From: Bacilli bacterium
GTDB lineage: Bacteria; Bacillota_I; Bacilli_A; ML615J-28; CAG-313
Direction of reading: 5' to 3'
DNA: 58,257 nucleotides
Assembly (NCBI GenBank): GCA_017463365.1
Contig: JAFTPH010000036.1
Coordinates: 1 to 58,257 of the forward strand
Shown: in pieces, positions 16,799 to 25,537 of the stretch
Layout of the letters: each line of letters opens with the position of its first letter
Numbering within the stretch: the stretch's first letter is position 1
Program-made: the position numbers and the translations under genes
Notes under the pieces: model-generated
Seen by the model: only the letters and a program-made list of their open reading frames with translations
What the model was told of the DNA's origin: nothing
The model's database searches: none

Positions 16799-17806
16799 GT
16801 GAAAAACAAAATATCTTCACAAATAATGTATTACTTTAATATGATAATTTTTGGAATTGGTTTTGCTAATAGCACTTATTTATCATTAGTTATGAATAAA
16901 GATGCCAAGCATTCTTGGATTATTCCATTATTTATTTTAATTATCTTTTTATTCTTGATGTTATTTGCTAAAAAGAATTTTTCTAATTATCAAAAATTAA
17001 AAAATAATTTAATAATCAAAATTATTATCGGAAGCTATTCATTATTGTCTATCATTTTATTATCTTTTTTTACTTCGATAATTTTGACAAGTTGGTTTTA
17101 TGAAGAAAGTAGTATTTTTGTTTTTATTATAATTATGATTTCTATCGTTATGGTTTTAGGTTTATTTAAAACCACTTCTATTATTCGAGTAGGATTTGCC
17201 TGGTCATTATGCTATATACTTATTGCCCTTTTTGGATTATCAATTCATAACGAAAGTAATATTTTATTTTTATTTCCAATTGAATTATCAAAGTCTACTT
17301 TAATTAACAATCTCTTTTTTCTAATTCTACCCCTAGATAACTTAATTTATTTTTTCATTGATAAACCGGAAAATGATTATCCAAGTAAGAAAACAATTGT
17401 TATAAGTTCGGCTATTACCTTAATAATGTGTACAATTCAAGCAATTGTAAATTTAACACTTGTAAATTATCGTTTTTATGATGGTCTTCAAACTTCAGCA
17501 ATTGAAGCCTTTTTTATGTATTATAGTAAAAATCATATTGGTCATTACGATATCGTATTAATTATCAATGTTCTTATGACATTCTTATATAAAGGCTCAT
17601 TATACGCAAACCTAACCTTAAATTGTTTTAAAGAAAAGAAAAAAATATTAATTATCCCTTTTATTGTTCTACTATGTATTCCGATTACTTTTAAAATGAT
17701 ATATTATCAAGAATTAAAATTTATAATAACAAATATTATATTCATTTTAATATTATTACTTTTCATTTGTATTATTTATTTTCAAAGGAGATTAGAAAAT
17801 GATTGA
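16799..17806 (+). CDS. gerAB: Spore germination protein, GerAB/permease type
   Basis: A 335-residue integral membrane protein with about ten hydrophobic helices, belonging to the APC-like GerAB family that senses germinant in the spore inner membrane. Recognisable parts are the first helix FGIGFANSTYLSLVM, the internal FPIELSKSTLINNLFFLILPLDNLIYF, and a lysine-rich cytoplasmic end. The start is GTG at 16799 with AGGTGAG 4 nt upstream; a GTG at 16790 lies inside that ribosome site. It is the first gene of a B-A-C ordered receptor operon and overlaps gerAA by 8 nt. Confidence 0.85.
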   Translation: MKNKISSQIMYYFNMIIFGIGFANSTYLSLVMNKDAKHSWIIPLFILIIFLFLMLFAKKNFSNYQKLKNNLIIKIIIGSYSLLSIILLSFFTSIILTSWFYEESSIFVFIIIMISIVMVLGLFKTTSIIRVGFAWSLCYILIALFGLSIHNESNILFLFPIELSKSTLINNLFFLILPLDNLIYFFIDKPENDYPSKKTIVISSAITLIMCTIQAIVNLTLVNYRFYDGLQTSAIEAFFMYYSKNHIGHYDIVLIINVLMTFLYKGSLYANLTLNCFKEKKKILIIPFIVLLCIPITFKMIYYQELKFIITNIIFILILLLFICIIYFQRRLEND

Positions 17807-19154
17807 AAACATTACATATGATAAATTAAAAGAATATTTTAAAAACTCAAAAGATGTTAATATCAATGAATTTTATAGAGATAATCATTATTTTATTTGC
17901 ATGTATGTTGAGAATCAAGCAAATATTATGGAATTTAACGCAAACTATATTACAAAAATTAATGCAAATAATATTAATTCATTAACAAGCATCTTCCCAG
18001 GAATCTTTAATCGTATAACAAATGTAAATTATAGTACAATTGAAGAAAGTGTTTTTAATGGAAAAATACTTCTTCTTATTGATAATGAAATATATTATGA
18101 AATAATTCTAATTAAAAAGACAATCCGCACTCCTTCTAAAAGTAATCTTGATCCCACAAATCTTTTTGGCGCAACTGATGGTTTTGTGGAAGATGCTAGA
18201 ACAAATTTATCTTTAATTAGAAAGAGATTAAAAACAACAAATTTAGTTGTTGAAGAAGTGTATATTGGTGATCAAAATAAGACTTTACTTTATGTAATGC
18301 ATCTTAAGGAATTTGATAAGTACAAGGAAGAAATTATCAAAAAGATTAAAACATCTCCTTTAAAATTCCCAACTTCTATTTCAGCCATCAGCAAAATATT
18401 TCAAGGTAATTCATTAATGCCTATGACAGCAATAACCGGATATCCTGAAAATTTTTCTACGGCTTTAACTCAAGGTAAGACCGGAATAATCTTAGATAAT
18501 TCCCCTGTTGGTTTAATTCTTCCTGCTACTTTATCTAGCTTTTCAAACATGAAAAATGATGAAAACTCTCCCGCATTTTACTCAGTATTTATAAGAATAT
18601 TTATTATTTTCTTCTTAATTCTTTCTGTTTTCGGTTTAGGTTTTATGATTGGATTAATTAATTATCATCCAGATTGTTTAACAATATCTTTAGTATCTAA
18701 TCTTAAATTAACAGAACGAGGTACAAATTTTACAATATTTATTGAGGTTGTTTCAATACTAATATTATTTGAATTTTATCGTTTTGCAGCAAGCAGATCA
18801 TCACCTTCTTATATTCAAAATATTGTTGTTATTCTAGGTAGTTTATTTATTGGACAAAATGCTATTAATAGTGGACTAATTGGTCCTTTAATTTTATTAA
18901 TCACATCCATGGCTTATCTATCTAGTTATGCTTTTACAAATAATCCTTACATGATTTCTGCACTATCTAATTTTCGTTTCTTCATTTTAGTTCTATCCCA
19001 TTTATTTGGACTTTTCGGTTTCTTTATAGCTTCTTTTGTGGTAATTGCTTATCTATCCTCTTTAAAATCTTTTGATATCCCTTATCTCTACCCTCTTACA
19101 CCAGTATCCAAATCAGGTATCAAAGAATTTTTTATTCCGAGGTCAAAAAGATGA
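17799..19154 (+). CDS. gerAA: Spore germination receptor subunit GerAA
   Basis: A 451-residue protein. The soluble N-terminal half contains the GerA core (FGATDGFVEDARTNLSLIRKRLKTTNLVVEE, a relaxed form of the usual EGPREAF..NTLIRRR motif). Several C-terminal membrane helices follow, with a terminal YPLTPVSKSGIKEFFIPR segment like those of GerA proteins. It forms the pore-like subunit of the germinant receptor. AGGAG precedes the ATG inside gerAB. It stops with TGA overlapping the gerAC ATG. It is somewhat shorter than the Bacillus GerAA. Confidence 0.93.
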   Translation: MIENITYDKLKEYFKNSKDVNINEFYRDNHYFICMYVENQANIMEFNANYITKINANNINSLTSIFPGIFNRITNVNYSTIEESVFNGKILLLIDNEIYYEIILIKKTIRTPSKSNLDPTNLFGATDGFVEDARTNLSLIRKRLKTTNLVVEEVYIGDQNKTLLYVMHLKEFDKYKEEIIKKIKTSPLKFPTSISAISKIFQGNSLMPMTAITGYPENFSTALTQGKTGIILDNSPVGLILPATLSSFSNMKNDENSPAFYSVFIRIFIIFFLILSVFGLGFMIGLINYHPDCLTISLVSNLKLTERGTNFTIFIEVVSILILFEFYRFAASRSSPSYIQNIVVILGSLFIGQNAINSGLIGPLILLITSMAYLSSYAFTNNPYMISALSNFRFFILVLSHLFGLFGFFIASFVVIAYLSSLKSFDIPYLYPLTPVSKSGIKEFFIPRSKR

Positions 19155-20212
19155 AAAAAATCACTATATTTATTTTATTAATAATATTTAGTTCTCTTCT
19201 AATAAGTTGTAAAGATAATAAAGAAATTCATGAAGTATCTTTTGTATCGAGTGTAGGAATAGATTATAATATTGACACTAAAGAGTATCAGTTGTTTTTA
19301 TATTTTATAAATACCATCAATAATGTCTCTGTTGATTATGGATTATCAGAACCAGATAAATTAGGATTCACTGCTAAAGCAAGCGGCAAAACTTTAACAG
19401 AGGCTTTAATTAATATTCAAACATATTCAGAAACTCATTTAAATCTAAAACATCTAGAATCAATTATTTTTACTGAAACATTTTTTAATGAAGAAAATGT
19501 TTTTGAATTCTACTACTTTTGTCGAAACAGCCATCTCTTCTTTCATACCTTTGAAATATTGATAACTGATTCAAAACTAGAAGATTTATATTTAGTAGAT
19601 AATATGACTGATTCTCCTTCTTATTACACAATATTAACCGGTAAAAAAGCTGGCTTTGATTATCATCAAAAAATGTTTTTAAATTTTTGTAGTGACATCT
19701 TAACCCCAAATTATTATGTCATGTATCCCAAAATTACCATTAGTGATAAAATATTTCAAAAGGATGAAAAGAGTTACAAAACGATCGGTATAACTGGTTA
19801 TAGTATAATAAAAAATGATTATTCTCTTTCTACATATGATTCTAAAGCAATTACGGGTTTAAAATTCATTGAAGATTTTTCAATTTACACCAATTCAATT
19901 GATAAATTGAATTTTACAATTAAAAATTATCGCATCGATAAAGTTTTAAAAAACAATAAACTTTATCTAGATATAAATTATGAAATCATTGTTTTAAACG
20001 ATAATCACAATTTAACCAAAAATGAGATAATCAATTTAATTGAAGAGTATATAATTACAGAATTAATTAATCTTAATGAAATTATGAAAGAAGACAATAT
20101 TGATATCTTTAATGTAGATTTTATGAATGAAGCTAGAGGAAAAAATAAGTTTGATATCAATTATCAAACCGTAGAAATAATTTATGAAATTAAAGCCTAT
20201 TGTGGAAAATAA
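19151..20212 (+). CDS. gerAC: Spore germination receptor lipoprotein GerAC
   Basis: A 353-residue lipoprotein: a hydrophobic signal ends LISC with the lipidated cysteine near residue 20. A Ger(x)C-type body follows, with SVGIDYNIDTKEYQLFLYFIN and an early KASGKTLTEALINIQ segment matching the family's SxGxTxxEA pattern. It is the third subunit of the germinant receptor, coupled to gerAA by an ATGA overlap. The operon ends at a terminator shared with the convergent GNAT gene. Confidence 0.92.
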   Translation: MKKITIFILLIIFSSLLISCKDNKEIHEVSFVSSVGIDYNIDTKEYQLFLYFINTINNVSVDYGLSEPDKLGFTAKASGKTLTEALINIQTYSETHLNLKHLESIIFTETFFNEENVFEFYYFCRNSHLFFHTFEILITDSKLEDLYLVDNMTDSPSYYTILTGKKAGFDYHQKMFLNFCSDILTPNYYVMYPKITISDKIFQKDEKSYKTIGITGYSIIKNDYSLSTYDSKAITGLKFIEDFSIYTNSIDKLNFTIKNYRIDKVLKNNKLYLDINYEIIVLNDNHNLTKNEIINLIEEYIITELINLNEIMKEDNIDIFNVDFMNEARGKNKFDINYQTVEIIYEIKAYCGK

Positions 20213-20245
20213 ATAAGCTAGTTAACTTTTGTTAACTAGCTTATT
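20212..20245. terminator. Bidirectional terminator between gerAC and the GNAT gene
   Basis: A 15-bp perfect stem AATAAGCTAGTTAAC with its complement (20212-20226 and 20231-20245) and a TTTT loop, between convergent genes. Confidence 0.8.
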
Positions 20246-20706
20246 TAATGCTTATCCATTATATTTTTAATTGTAGTTGCCATAACTATATCATTAGGCC
20301 CATTTTTACTATCAATATTAATTACATCAAAACCTAATTTTGAGTATAATTTGACAGCCTTATTTTCTTTAAATACATCTAAAATAATAACATTTTCTAA
20401 ATTATGACAATGTTCTTCACAAAATTTGTAAATAAGGGATGTTGCGACAAGTTTTCTACGATAATCTTGATGAACATTAAGATTTACAATATAGTAATCG
20501 GCATTTGGATATCGGATACTATTAGCATCAACTGTAATGAAACCAATTAATTTATCATTTTCGAAACAACCATAATTTTCATACCATCTCAAACAATATA
20601 AAAGCATTTCTACAGAATACGGTTCTAAACCACAATTTTGTTCCATTTCCCACATTTCATAAAAATGTTTCTCTTCAAGGAATGGTGATAATTTTTTATA
20701 GATCAT
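20245..20706 (-). CDS. GNAT family N-acetyltransferase
   Basis: A 153-residue acetyltransferase fold. The acetyl-CoA motif region is VNLNVHQDYRRKLVATSLIYKF, followed by the beta5 strand NVIILDVFKENKAVKLYSKLGFDVI. The layout resembles RimI-like enzymes that acetylate protein N-termini, but the canonical Q/RxxGxG/A is altered to RRKLVA, so the substrate is open. It overlaps the end of msrA by 11 nt, with a weak ribosome site inside msrA. Confidence 0.82.
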   Translation of the reverse strand: MIYKKLSPFLEEKHFYEMWEMEQNCGLEPYSVEMLLYCLRWYENYGCFENDKLIGFITVDANSIRYPNADYYIVNLNVHQDYRRKLVATSLIYKFCEEHCHNLENVIILDVFKENKAVKLYSKLGFDVINIDSKNGPNDIVMATTIKNIMDKH

Positions 20707-21541
20707 TTTTTCTACCCGACAAAATTAATTCTTCTTCCATTAATTCCGGATTCTTAACCGCATAATCTTGATGATACTCTTCAGCCATATAGAATATTTC
20801 TTCAGGAAGTAATTTCACCATAAATTTCTTCTTTATCTTCTCTTCTTCGTTTTTAATATATTGTAAAATAAAATCTTTCATCTCTTCAGTTTTATAATAT
20901 AATGCTGAAGTATAGCTTTCGCCACGATCAATAAACTGTCCTTCCGCATCCAAAGGATCAATAGTCTCAAAATAAATATCTAAGATTTCTTCATATGAAA
21001 TAATATTTTCATCATAAATTAGCTTTATACATTCACGATGGTGAGTTAGTTGACTTTTCACTTCTTCATATGAAGGCATAACCTTGTTTCCACCACTATA
21101 TCCAGAGAACACACGTATAATTCCATCATACTCATAATAAGGTTTTCCTACACACCAAAAGCAACCACCCGCTAAAACACAAGTTTTAATATTACCCTCT
21201 TTATAAATAAATGTTTTATAACCTTTTATTGGACATTCTAACTCAATAAAGTTTCCTCCAAGATTTAAAACATATTTTTGAGTAAAAATTTCAGCCAACT
21301 CTTTTGACATTGTACATTCGGTAAATTCTAGTCCTAAAGTAATCATATTTTCAACTAATTCTTCAACAAGATGAGTAGATCCATTAACAAATAACTCTCC
21401 CCCTTCTTCTTTTATAACAATTAGTTCATTTATATCATCATAAACTTTTACTATATACGAATTCTTAGTAAAATCATAAGAAATATTTTCTTTTAAATCA
21501 TTTTTTAGAAATTCATAAATATCTGTATATATTTTAATCAT
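20696..21541 (-). CDS. msrA: Peptide methionine sulfoxide reductase MsrA with an extra N-terminal domain
   Basis: The C-terminal part (about residues 117-281) is MsrA, which reduces methionine-S-sulfoxide. It has GGCFWC (catalytic Cys127), FSGYSGG, YEEVKSQLTHHRECIKLIYD, DPLDAEGQFIDRGESYTSALYY, and EEYHQDY. The first about 115 residues are not part of MsrA. They form an acidic alpha/beta-looking segment (IVKVYDDINELIVIKEEGG, HLVEELVENMITLGLEFTEC) that I do not recognise. No resolving cysteine follows the MsrA core. It is co-transcribed with the M16 pair upstream and a GNAT gene downstream. Confidence 0.92.
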   Translation of the reverse strand: MIKIYTDIYEFLKNDLKENISYDFTKNSYIVKVYDDINELIVIKEEGGELFVNGSTHLVEELVENMITLGLEFTECTMSKELAEIFTQKYVLNLGGNFIELECPIKGYKTFIYKEGNIKTCVLAGGCFWCVGKPYYEYDGIIRVFSGYSGGNKVMPSYEEVKSQLTHHRECIKLIYDENIISYEEILDIYFETIDPLDAEGQFIDRGESYTSALYYKTEEMKDFILQYIKNEEEKIKKKFMVKLLPEEIFYMAEEYHQDYAVKNPELMEEELILSGRKNDL

Positions 21542-21553
21542 ATCATCACCATA

Positions 21554-22831
21554 TTAATTCTTTATTACTAATGCAGAAATAGCATCTTCTTCAAAATATT
21601 GTCTAACCATTTCAACATCATCAATTGTTAATTCTTTTATAATATTTAAATTATCAAATAACTCAATATCATAAAAATAAGATTCCAATAACATATTCCC
21701 AAAATACTCAACATTATTCATTTTCCGCAAAATTTGAGCTTCAGTAATCTTTTTATATCCATTAAATGATTCTTTCGAAATTTCAACAAATTTAAGTCTT
21801 AAAAAGTTTTCTTTAACCGCTTCTATAAAACGTTCAGGATATAAAGTATCACTAGTAACTAAAATATGACTATAATTCTTTTCGACAACGATTTCAAAAT
21901 CAAAACTATTATTTATAATGCCATCATGTAAACATTTTTGATAAAAATCCGATGTAACATCAAATTCTTGGAACATTAAAGCAGATAAAGCATAATCTTT
22001 TACAATTAATTGTCTAGAAGTTAAATTATTACATTCTAACTTTAAATTAACACTAACTTTTGGAATTAACACATCCATTTTAATTTCTTGATATTTAGTA
22101 TTTACTTCTTTGGTTTCTAAGTAATATTTAACATCTTTTGACGTTTTCTCGCCATAATTATTTTTTTGATGTTCTTTTAATAACTCATAAATTTCATCTT
22201 TATCGAAATTACCAACTAAAACTAAACACATATTTTCAGGTTGGTAAAAATTATCATAACATAAATCTAAAATATCTTTATTTATTTTGCGTACAGATTG
22301 AATAGTACCACCAATATCTTCTCGAACTAAATTTTCCATATAAAGTGTTTTTAATGCTTCTACTTGGAGTCTAATATTCGGATTATCTAAATACATTAAC
22401 AATTCTTGTTCAATGATATTTTTTTCTTCTTCAATTGATTTCGGCGTATAGCCTTTATTCATTACAAAATCAAGTAATAATGTTAATGCTTTTTTTAGAT
22501 TTCTTGTGGTAGAAAAGAAATAACCAGTGTGGTCATAAGTTGTATAGGCATTTACATCAGCCCCTATTTCGGCAAATAAATTATTGACATCTTCCCCATT
22601 TAGCATTTCAAACATTTTATGTTCCAAAAAATGAGCAACACCTAAAGGAACTTCTACAAACTCATTTTGATTAACAGGAATAAACTTGTTATCAAGAGAT
22701 CCAAATTTTACCGCTAAAACCGCATAAGTCACTGAATAATCTTTTTTAGGCATTAAACGAATTGTTAATCCGTTATCTAATACGTCACTGAAATATGTTT
22801 CTTCTAAACATTCACTATAGTACTTCTTCAT
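21554..22831 (-). CDS. ymfH: M16 family metallopeptidase, active subunit (YmfH-like)
   Basis: A 425-residue inverzincin. The zinc motif HFLEH lies in GVAHFLEHKMFE, with the further glutamate ligand in EKNIIEQELLMY. A C-terminal M16C domain follows. It pairs with the inactive homologue just upstream, as in the Bacillus YmfF/YmfH pair, and the two probably form a heterodimer. The substrate is unknown; such pairs process peptides. It overlaps the upstream gene by 17 nt, and the ribosome site is weak, implying coupling. Confidence 0.9.
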   Translation of the reverse strand: MKKYYSECLEETYFSDVLDNGLTIRLMPKKDYSVTYAVLAVKFGSLDNKFIPVNQNEFVEVPLGVAHFLEHKMFEMLNGEDVNNLFAEIGADVNAYTTYDHTGYFFSTTRNLKKALTLLLDFVMNKGYTPKSIEEEKNIIEQELLMYLDNPNIRLQVEALKTLYMENLVREDIGGTIQSVRKINKDILDLCYDNFYQPENMCLVLVGNFDKDEIYELLKEHQKNNYGEKTSKDVKYYLETKEVNTKYQEIKMDVLIPKVSVNLKLECNNLTSRQLIVKDYALSALMFQEFDVTSDFYQKCLHDGIINNSFDFEIVVEKNYSHILVTSDTLYPERFIEAVKENFLRLKFVEISKESFNGYKKITEAQILRKMNNVEYFGNMLLESYFYDIELFDNLNIIKELTIDDVEMVRQYFEEDAISALVIKN

Positions 22832-24098
22832 TACTTACACAACCTTTCAAAACAAATATTGTATCAAGCACTAAAGCATTGGCTACCACAATAATATCTT
22901 CAAGTTTAACTTCATTAATTTTATCAATTCTCGTTTTCAAATCAAGTAAACGACTTGGATATTCTGCTTTTCGATAAACATCATTTAATAATCCTAAAAA
23001 TGAGTCATCACTTTCTAATATTCCATTAACTATCGTCTCTTTTGTTGCCAATAAAATATTCTCATCAATTAAACCGTTTTTAAAATCTTCAACAATTGAT
23101 AACACTTTTTCTTTAACTTGGTTATAATCATAAAAATTTATCCCCGAGGTAATCGTTAAATAACCCTTTTGGGATGCATACTCTGATAAAATATAATACG
23201 CTAAACCTTCTTCTTCACGAATTATTGTTGTTAACTTAGAATGAAAAAAACCTCCAAGCATTCCATTAAATACACACATTGGATAATAGTATTCATCAAA
23301 TAAACGAATATTTGTTCGATAACCAAAGACTACTACCGATTGATTAGTAGATTTTTCAACAATAACTTCATTAACTTGTTCAATTATTTTATCTTCATAA
23401 TCAATATATTCAAAAGCCGTATTAATCGTTTTAAAAGCACTATATTCTCCAAATACTTGTCCAATTGTCCGTTTTTCGACATCTCCAATAACAAAGCAAT
23501 AAGCATTATCTTTCAATAACTCATAATATGCTTTTGTCAAAGTCTCAACTGTCACTTTTTCGACATCTTCTATTTTTAATCCTGAATATATTTGATATTC
23601 TTCATTTTTAAACATATTTTCAATTAATCCAACAATTGCTTGTAGACGATTATTACTATACTGAGTCTTTATTTCATCAATCAGCAAATTCTTCTCTTCA
23701 TTTAATAAATCAGATGAAAAGTTACCATCTATTAAATAAGGATTAAGTAGAGTGTTTTTTAAAATTTCAAGAGTATCTTGAAATAAATCAATTTTTTCAT
23801 TTAAAAATTTCGCATTAACAATATTTGAACCAAACATAACTTGAAGTGTTTTACCTCTTTTAGATACGTCCGCAAAAATATTAGTATCATACTTATCACG
23901 AAGATATTTTAAGTAATCTTGTTCTTTAGGAAACTTCTCACAAGTTTTTACAAGCATTGAAGATAATAAAACTTTCTCTGCTAAATATTGTTTTGTGAGA
24001 ACTGAAGTAAAAACAATTCCAGCAACAATTGTTTTGAATTTCTTTGTTTGTATATGGTAGACATCCAAATTATTAATTGTATATTTTATTGCGTCCAT
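22815..24098 (-). CDS. ymfF: M16 family peptidase-like protein, inactive subunit (YmfF-like)
   Basis: A 427-residue M16 homologue without the HxxEH zinc site. The region that should hold it reads EKVLLSSMLVKTCEKFPKEQDYL. It keeps the M16C parts (NQSVVVFGYRTNI, NGMLGGFFHSKLTTIIREEEGLAYY with the R/Y-type substrate cleft motif). It probably supplies substrate binding to the active partner encoded next. GAGGTG precedes the ATG. It is the first gene of a four-gene operon (M16 pair, msrA, GNAT). Confidence 0.88.
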   Translation of the reverse strand: MDAIKYTINNLDVYHIQTKKFKTIVAGIVFTSVLTKQYLAEKVLLSSMLVKTCEKFPKEQDYLKYLRDKYDTNIFADVSKRGKTLQVMFGSNIVNAKFLNEKIDLFQDTLEILKNTLLNPYLIDGNFSSDLLNEEKNLLIDEIKTQYSNNRLQAIVGLIENMFKNEEYQIYSGLKIEDVEKVTVETLTKAYYELLKDNAYCFVIGDVEKRTIGQVFGEYSAFKTINTAFEYIDYEDKIIEQVNEVIVEKSTNQSVVVFGYRTNIRLFDEYYYPMCVFNGMLGGFFHSKLTTIIREEEGLAYYILSEYASQKGYLTITSGINFYDYNQVKEKVLSIVEDFKNGLIDENILLATKETIVNGILESDDSFLGLLNDVYRKAEYPSRLLDLKTRIDKINEVKLEDIIVVANALVLDTIFVLKGCVSNEEVL

Positions 24099-24120
24099 AA
24101 AACACCTCGTTTTTTATGAA

Positions 24121-24143
24121 AAAAAGGTCTAAGTGACCTTTTT
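24121..24143 (-). terminator. Terminator of the yggS-deoD operon
   Basis: A 9-bp stem AAAAAGGTC/GACCTTTTT with a TAAGT loop, 5 nt after the deoD stop codon. T-runs are present on both sides. Confidence 0.85.
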
Positions 24144-24147
24144 CATA

Positions 24148-24867
24148 TTATAGATTAATTGCTGTTGTTAAAGCAATTTTCATCATTTGTTCGAACGCTG
24201 TTTGACGTTCAGCTGATGTAGTTTCTTCATGAGTTACTAGTGAATCAGACACTGTAAGAAGACATGCTGCACGTTTATTTAAAACATTAGCGTTATGAAA
24301 TAAAGCAAAAGATTCCATTTCAACCGCTAAACAACCATGTTCTTTAAACATCTCTTCATGTACAGAACCATGTTGACGATAGAATACATCTGATGAATGA
24401 ATTACTCCAACATTTAAAGGAATATTTAACTCACTTGCTGCTTTTTTAATTTCTTCATTTAATTCTTTATTAGCAGGTAAAACACTTCTTTGTTCTCCTG
24501 CTTGCGCTAAAGCAAATGAAGATTCACTATAAGCATCTGAAGCTAAAATAACATCATACAATTTTAAATCAGCAGTATATGCTCCACATGAACCAATTCT
24601 AATAATATTTTCAACACCATAGTTAGAGAATAATTCATATGAATAAATACCAATACTAGGCATTCCCATACCACTACCCATTACAGAAACTCTTTTACCA
24701 TTATATAATCCAGTAAAACCATACATACCACGAACTTCATTGAAACAAATAACATCAGTTAAGAATGTTTCAGCAATATATTTAGCTCTTAACGGATCAC
24801 CAGGCATAAGTACCGTTTTAGCAATTAAACCTTCTTGATTAACTTGAATATGAGGAGTAGCTTTCAT
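24148..24867 (-). CDS. deoD: Purine-nucleoside phosphorylase, DeoD type
   Basis: Hexameric-type phosphorylase that splits (deoxy)inosine, guanosine and adenosine into base and (deoxy)ribose-1-phosphate. The 239-residue protein has VLMPGDPLRAKYIAETFL (phosphate site), GMGMPSIGIYSYELF, IIRIGSCGAY, the ribose-binding AVEMESFALF, and the catalytic Asp in TVSDSLVTHEETT. It overlaps the deoC stop by one base (TAATG). With deoC it turns deoxynucleosides into glycolytic intermediates. Confidence 0.97.
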   Translation of the reverse strand: MKATPHIQVNQEGLIAKTVLMPGDPLRAKYIAETFLTDVICFNEVRGMYGFTGLYNGKRVSVMGSGMGMPSIGIYSYELFSNYGVENIIRIGSCGAYTADLKLYDVILASDAYSESSFALAQAGEQRSVLPANKELNEEIKKAASELNIPLNVGVIHSSDVFYRQHGSVHEEMFKEHGCLAVEMESFALFHNANVLNKRAACLLTVSDSLVTHEETTSAERQTAFEQMMKIALTTAINL

Positions 24868-25529
24868 TAGTTTTCTCCTTTATTTTTTAATTCTTCCATA
24901 ATTACTAAGCCAGCAGATGCTCCAATACGAGTAGCTCCTGCTTCAACCATAGATTCTAAATCAGCTAAATTTCTGATTCCACCACTTGCTTTAACACCCA
25001 TATCAGGTCCAACAGTTTTTCTCATTAAAGCAATATCTTCTTTTGTAGCTCCACCTGTTCCAAATCCAGTTGAAGTTTTTACAAAATCTGCTTCTGCTCT
25101 TTTAGCCGCTTCACAGCATGCTACTTTTTCTTCATCAGTTAAATAGCAAGTTTCAATAATTACTTTTACTGTTTTACCACATGAGGCGGCAACAACAAGT
25201 TTAATTTCATTTTCAATGTAATCAAAATCATGTTCTTTTGCTTTACCTACGTTGATTACCATGTCAATTTCATCTGCCCCATTTTTAATCGCATCTAACG
25301 TTTCTAATACTTTTACATCTGCTGTATTGGCACCAAGAGGAAATCCAATTACAGTACAAACTAAAACTTCACTACCTTCAAGTAAATTTTTAGCTAATGC
25401 AACATTGGCAGGATTAACACATACACTTTTAAAATTATGATAACGTGCTTCTCCACATAATTTTTCAATATCTTCGTTTGTTGCAAAGGCTTTTAAAACA
25501 GTATGATCAATCAATTTGTTAATTTGCAT
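24867..25529 (-). CDS. deoC: Deoxyribose-phosphate aldolase
   Basis: Class I aldolase that cleaves deoxyribose-5-phosphate to acetaldehyde and glyceraldehyde-3-phosphate. The 220-residue protein shows [11 protein letters not shown], the Schiff-base lysine in [14 protein letters not shown], the second lysine in [11 protein letters not shown], and [15 protein letters not shown] precedes the ATG. A phosphopentomutase, needed to feed it from the phosphorylases, is not in this window. The aldehyde product could feed alcohol formation (compare the dehydrogenase at 35279). Confidence 0.97.
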   Translation of the reverse strand: MQINKLIDHTVLKAFATNEDIEKLCGEARYHNFKSVCVNPANVALAKNLLEGSEVLVCTVIGFPLGANTADVKVLETLDAIKNGADEIDMVINVGKAKEHDFDYIENEIKLVVAASCGKTVKVIIETCYLTDEEKVACCEAAKRAEADFVKTSTGFGTGGATKEDIALMRKTVGPDMGVKASGGIRNLADLESMVEAGATRIGASAGLVIMEELKNKGEN

Positions 25530-25537
25530 AAAATCTC

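Noticed and set aside
21554-24098. M16 pair as part of a bacteriocin or RiPP maturation system
   Set aside because: No precursor peptide, radical SAM enzyme or dedicated exporter lies nearby; the pair fits the housekeeping YmfF/YmfH type.
24102-24170. TTGCTT-18-TATAAT at the end of deoD as promoter for the M16 operon
   Set aside because: It would start transcription inside or right before the deoD terminator hairpin, so the transcript would probably be cut short.
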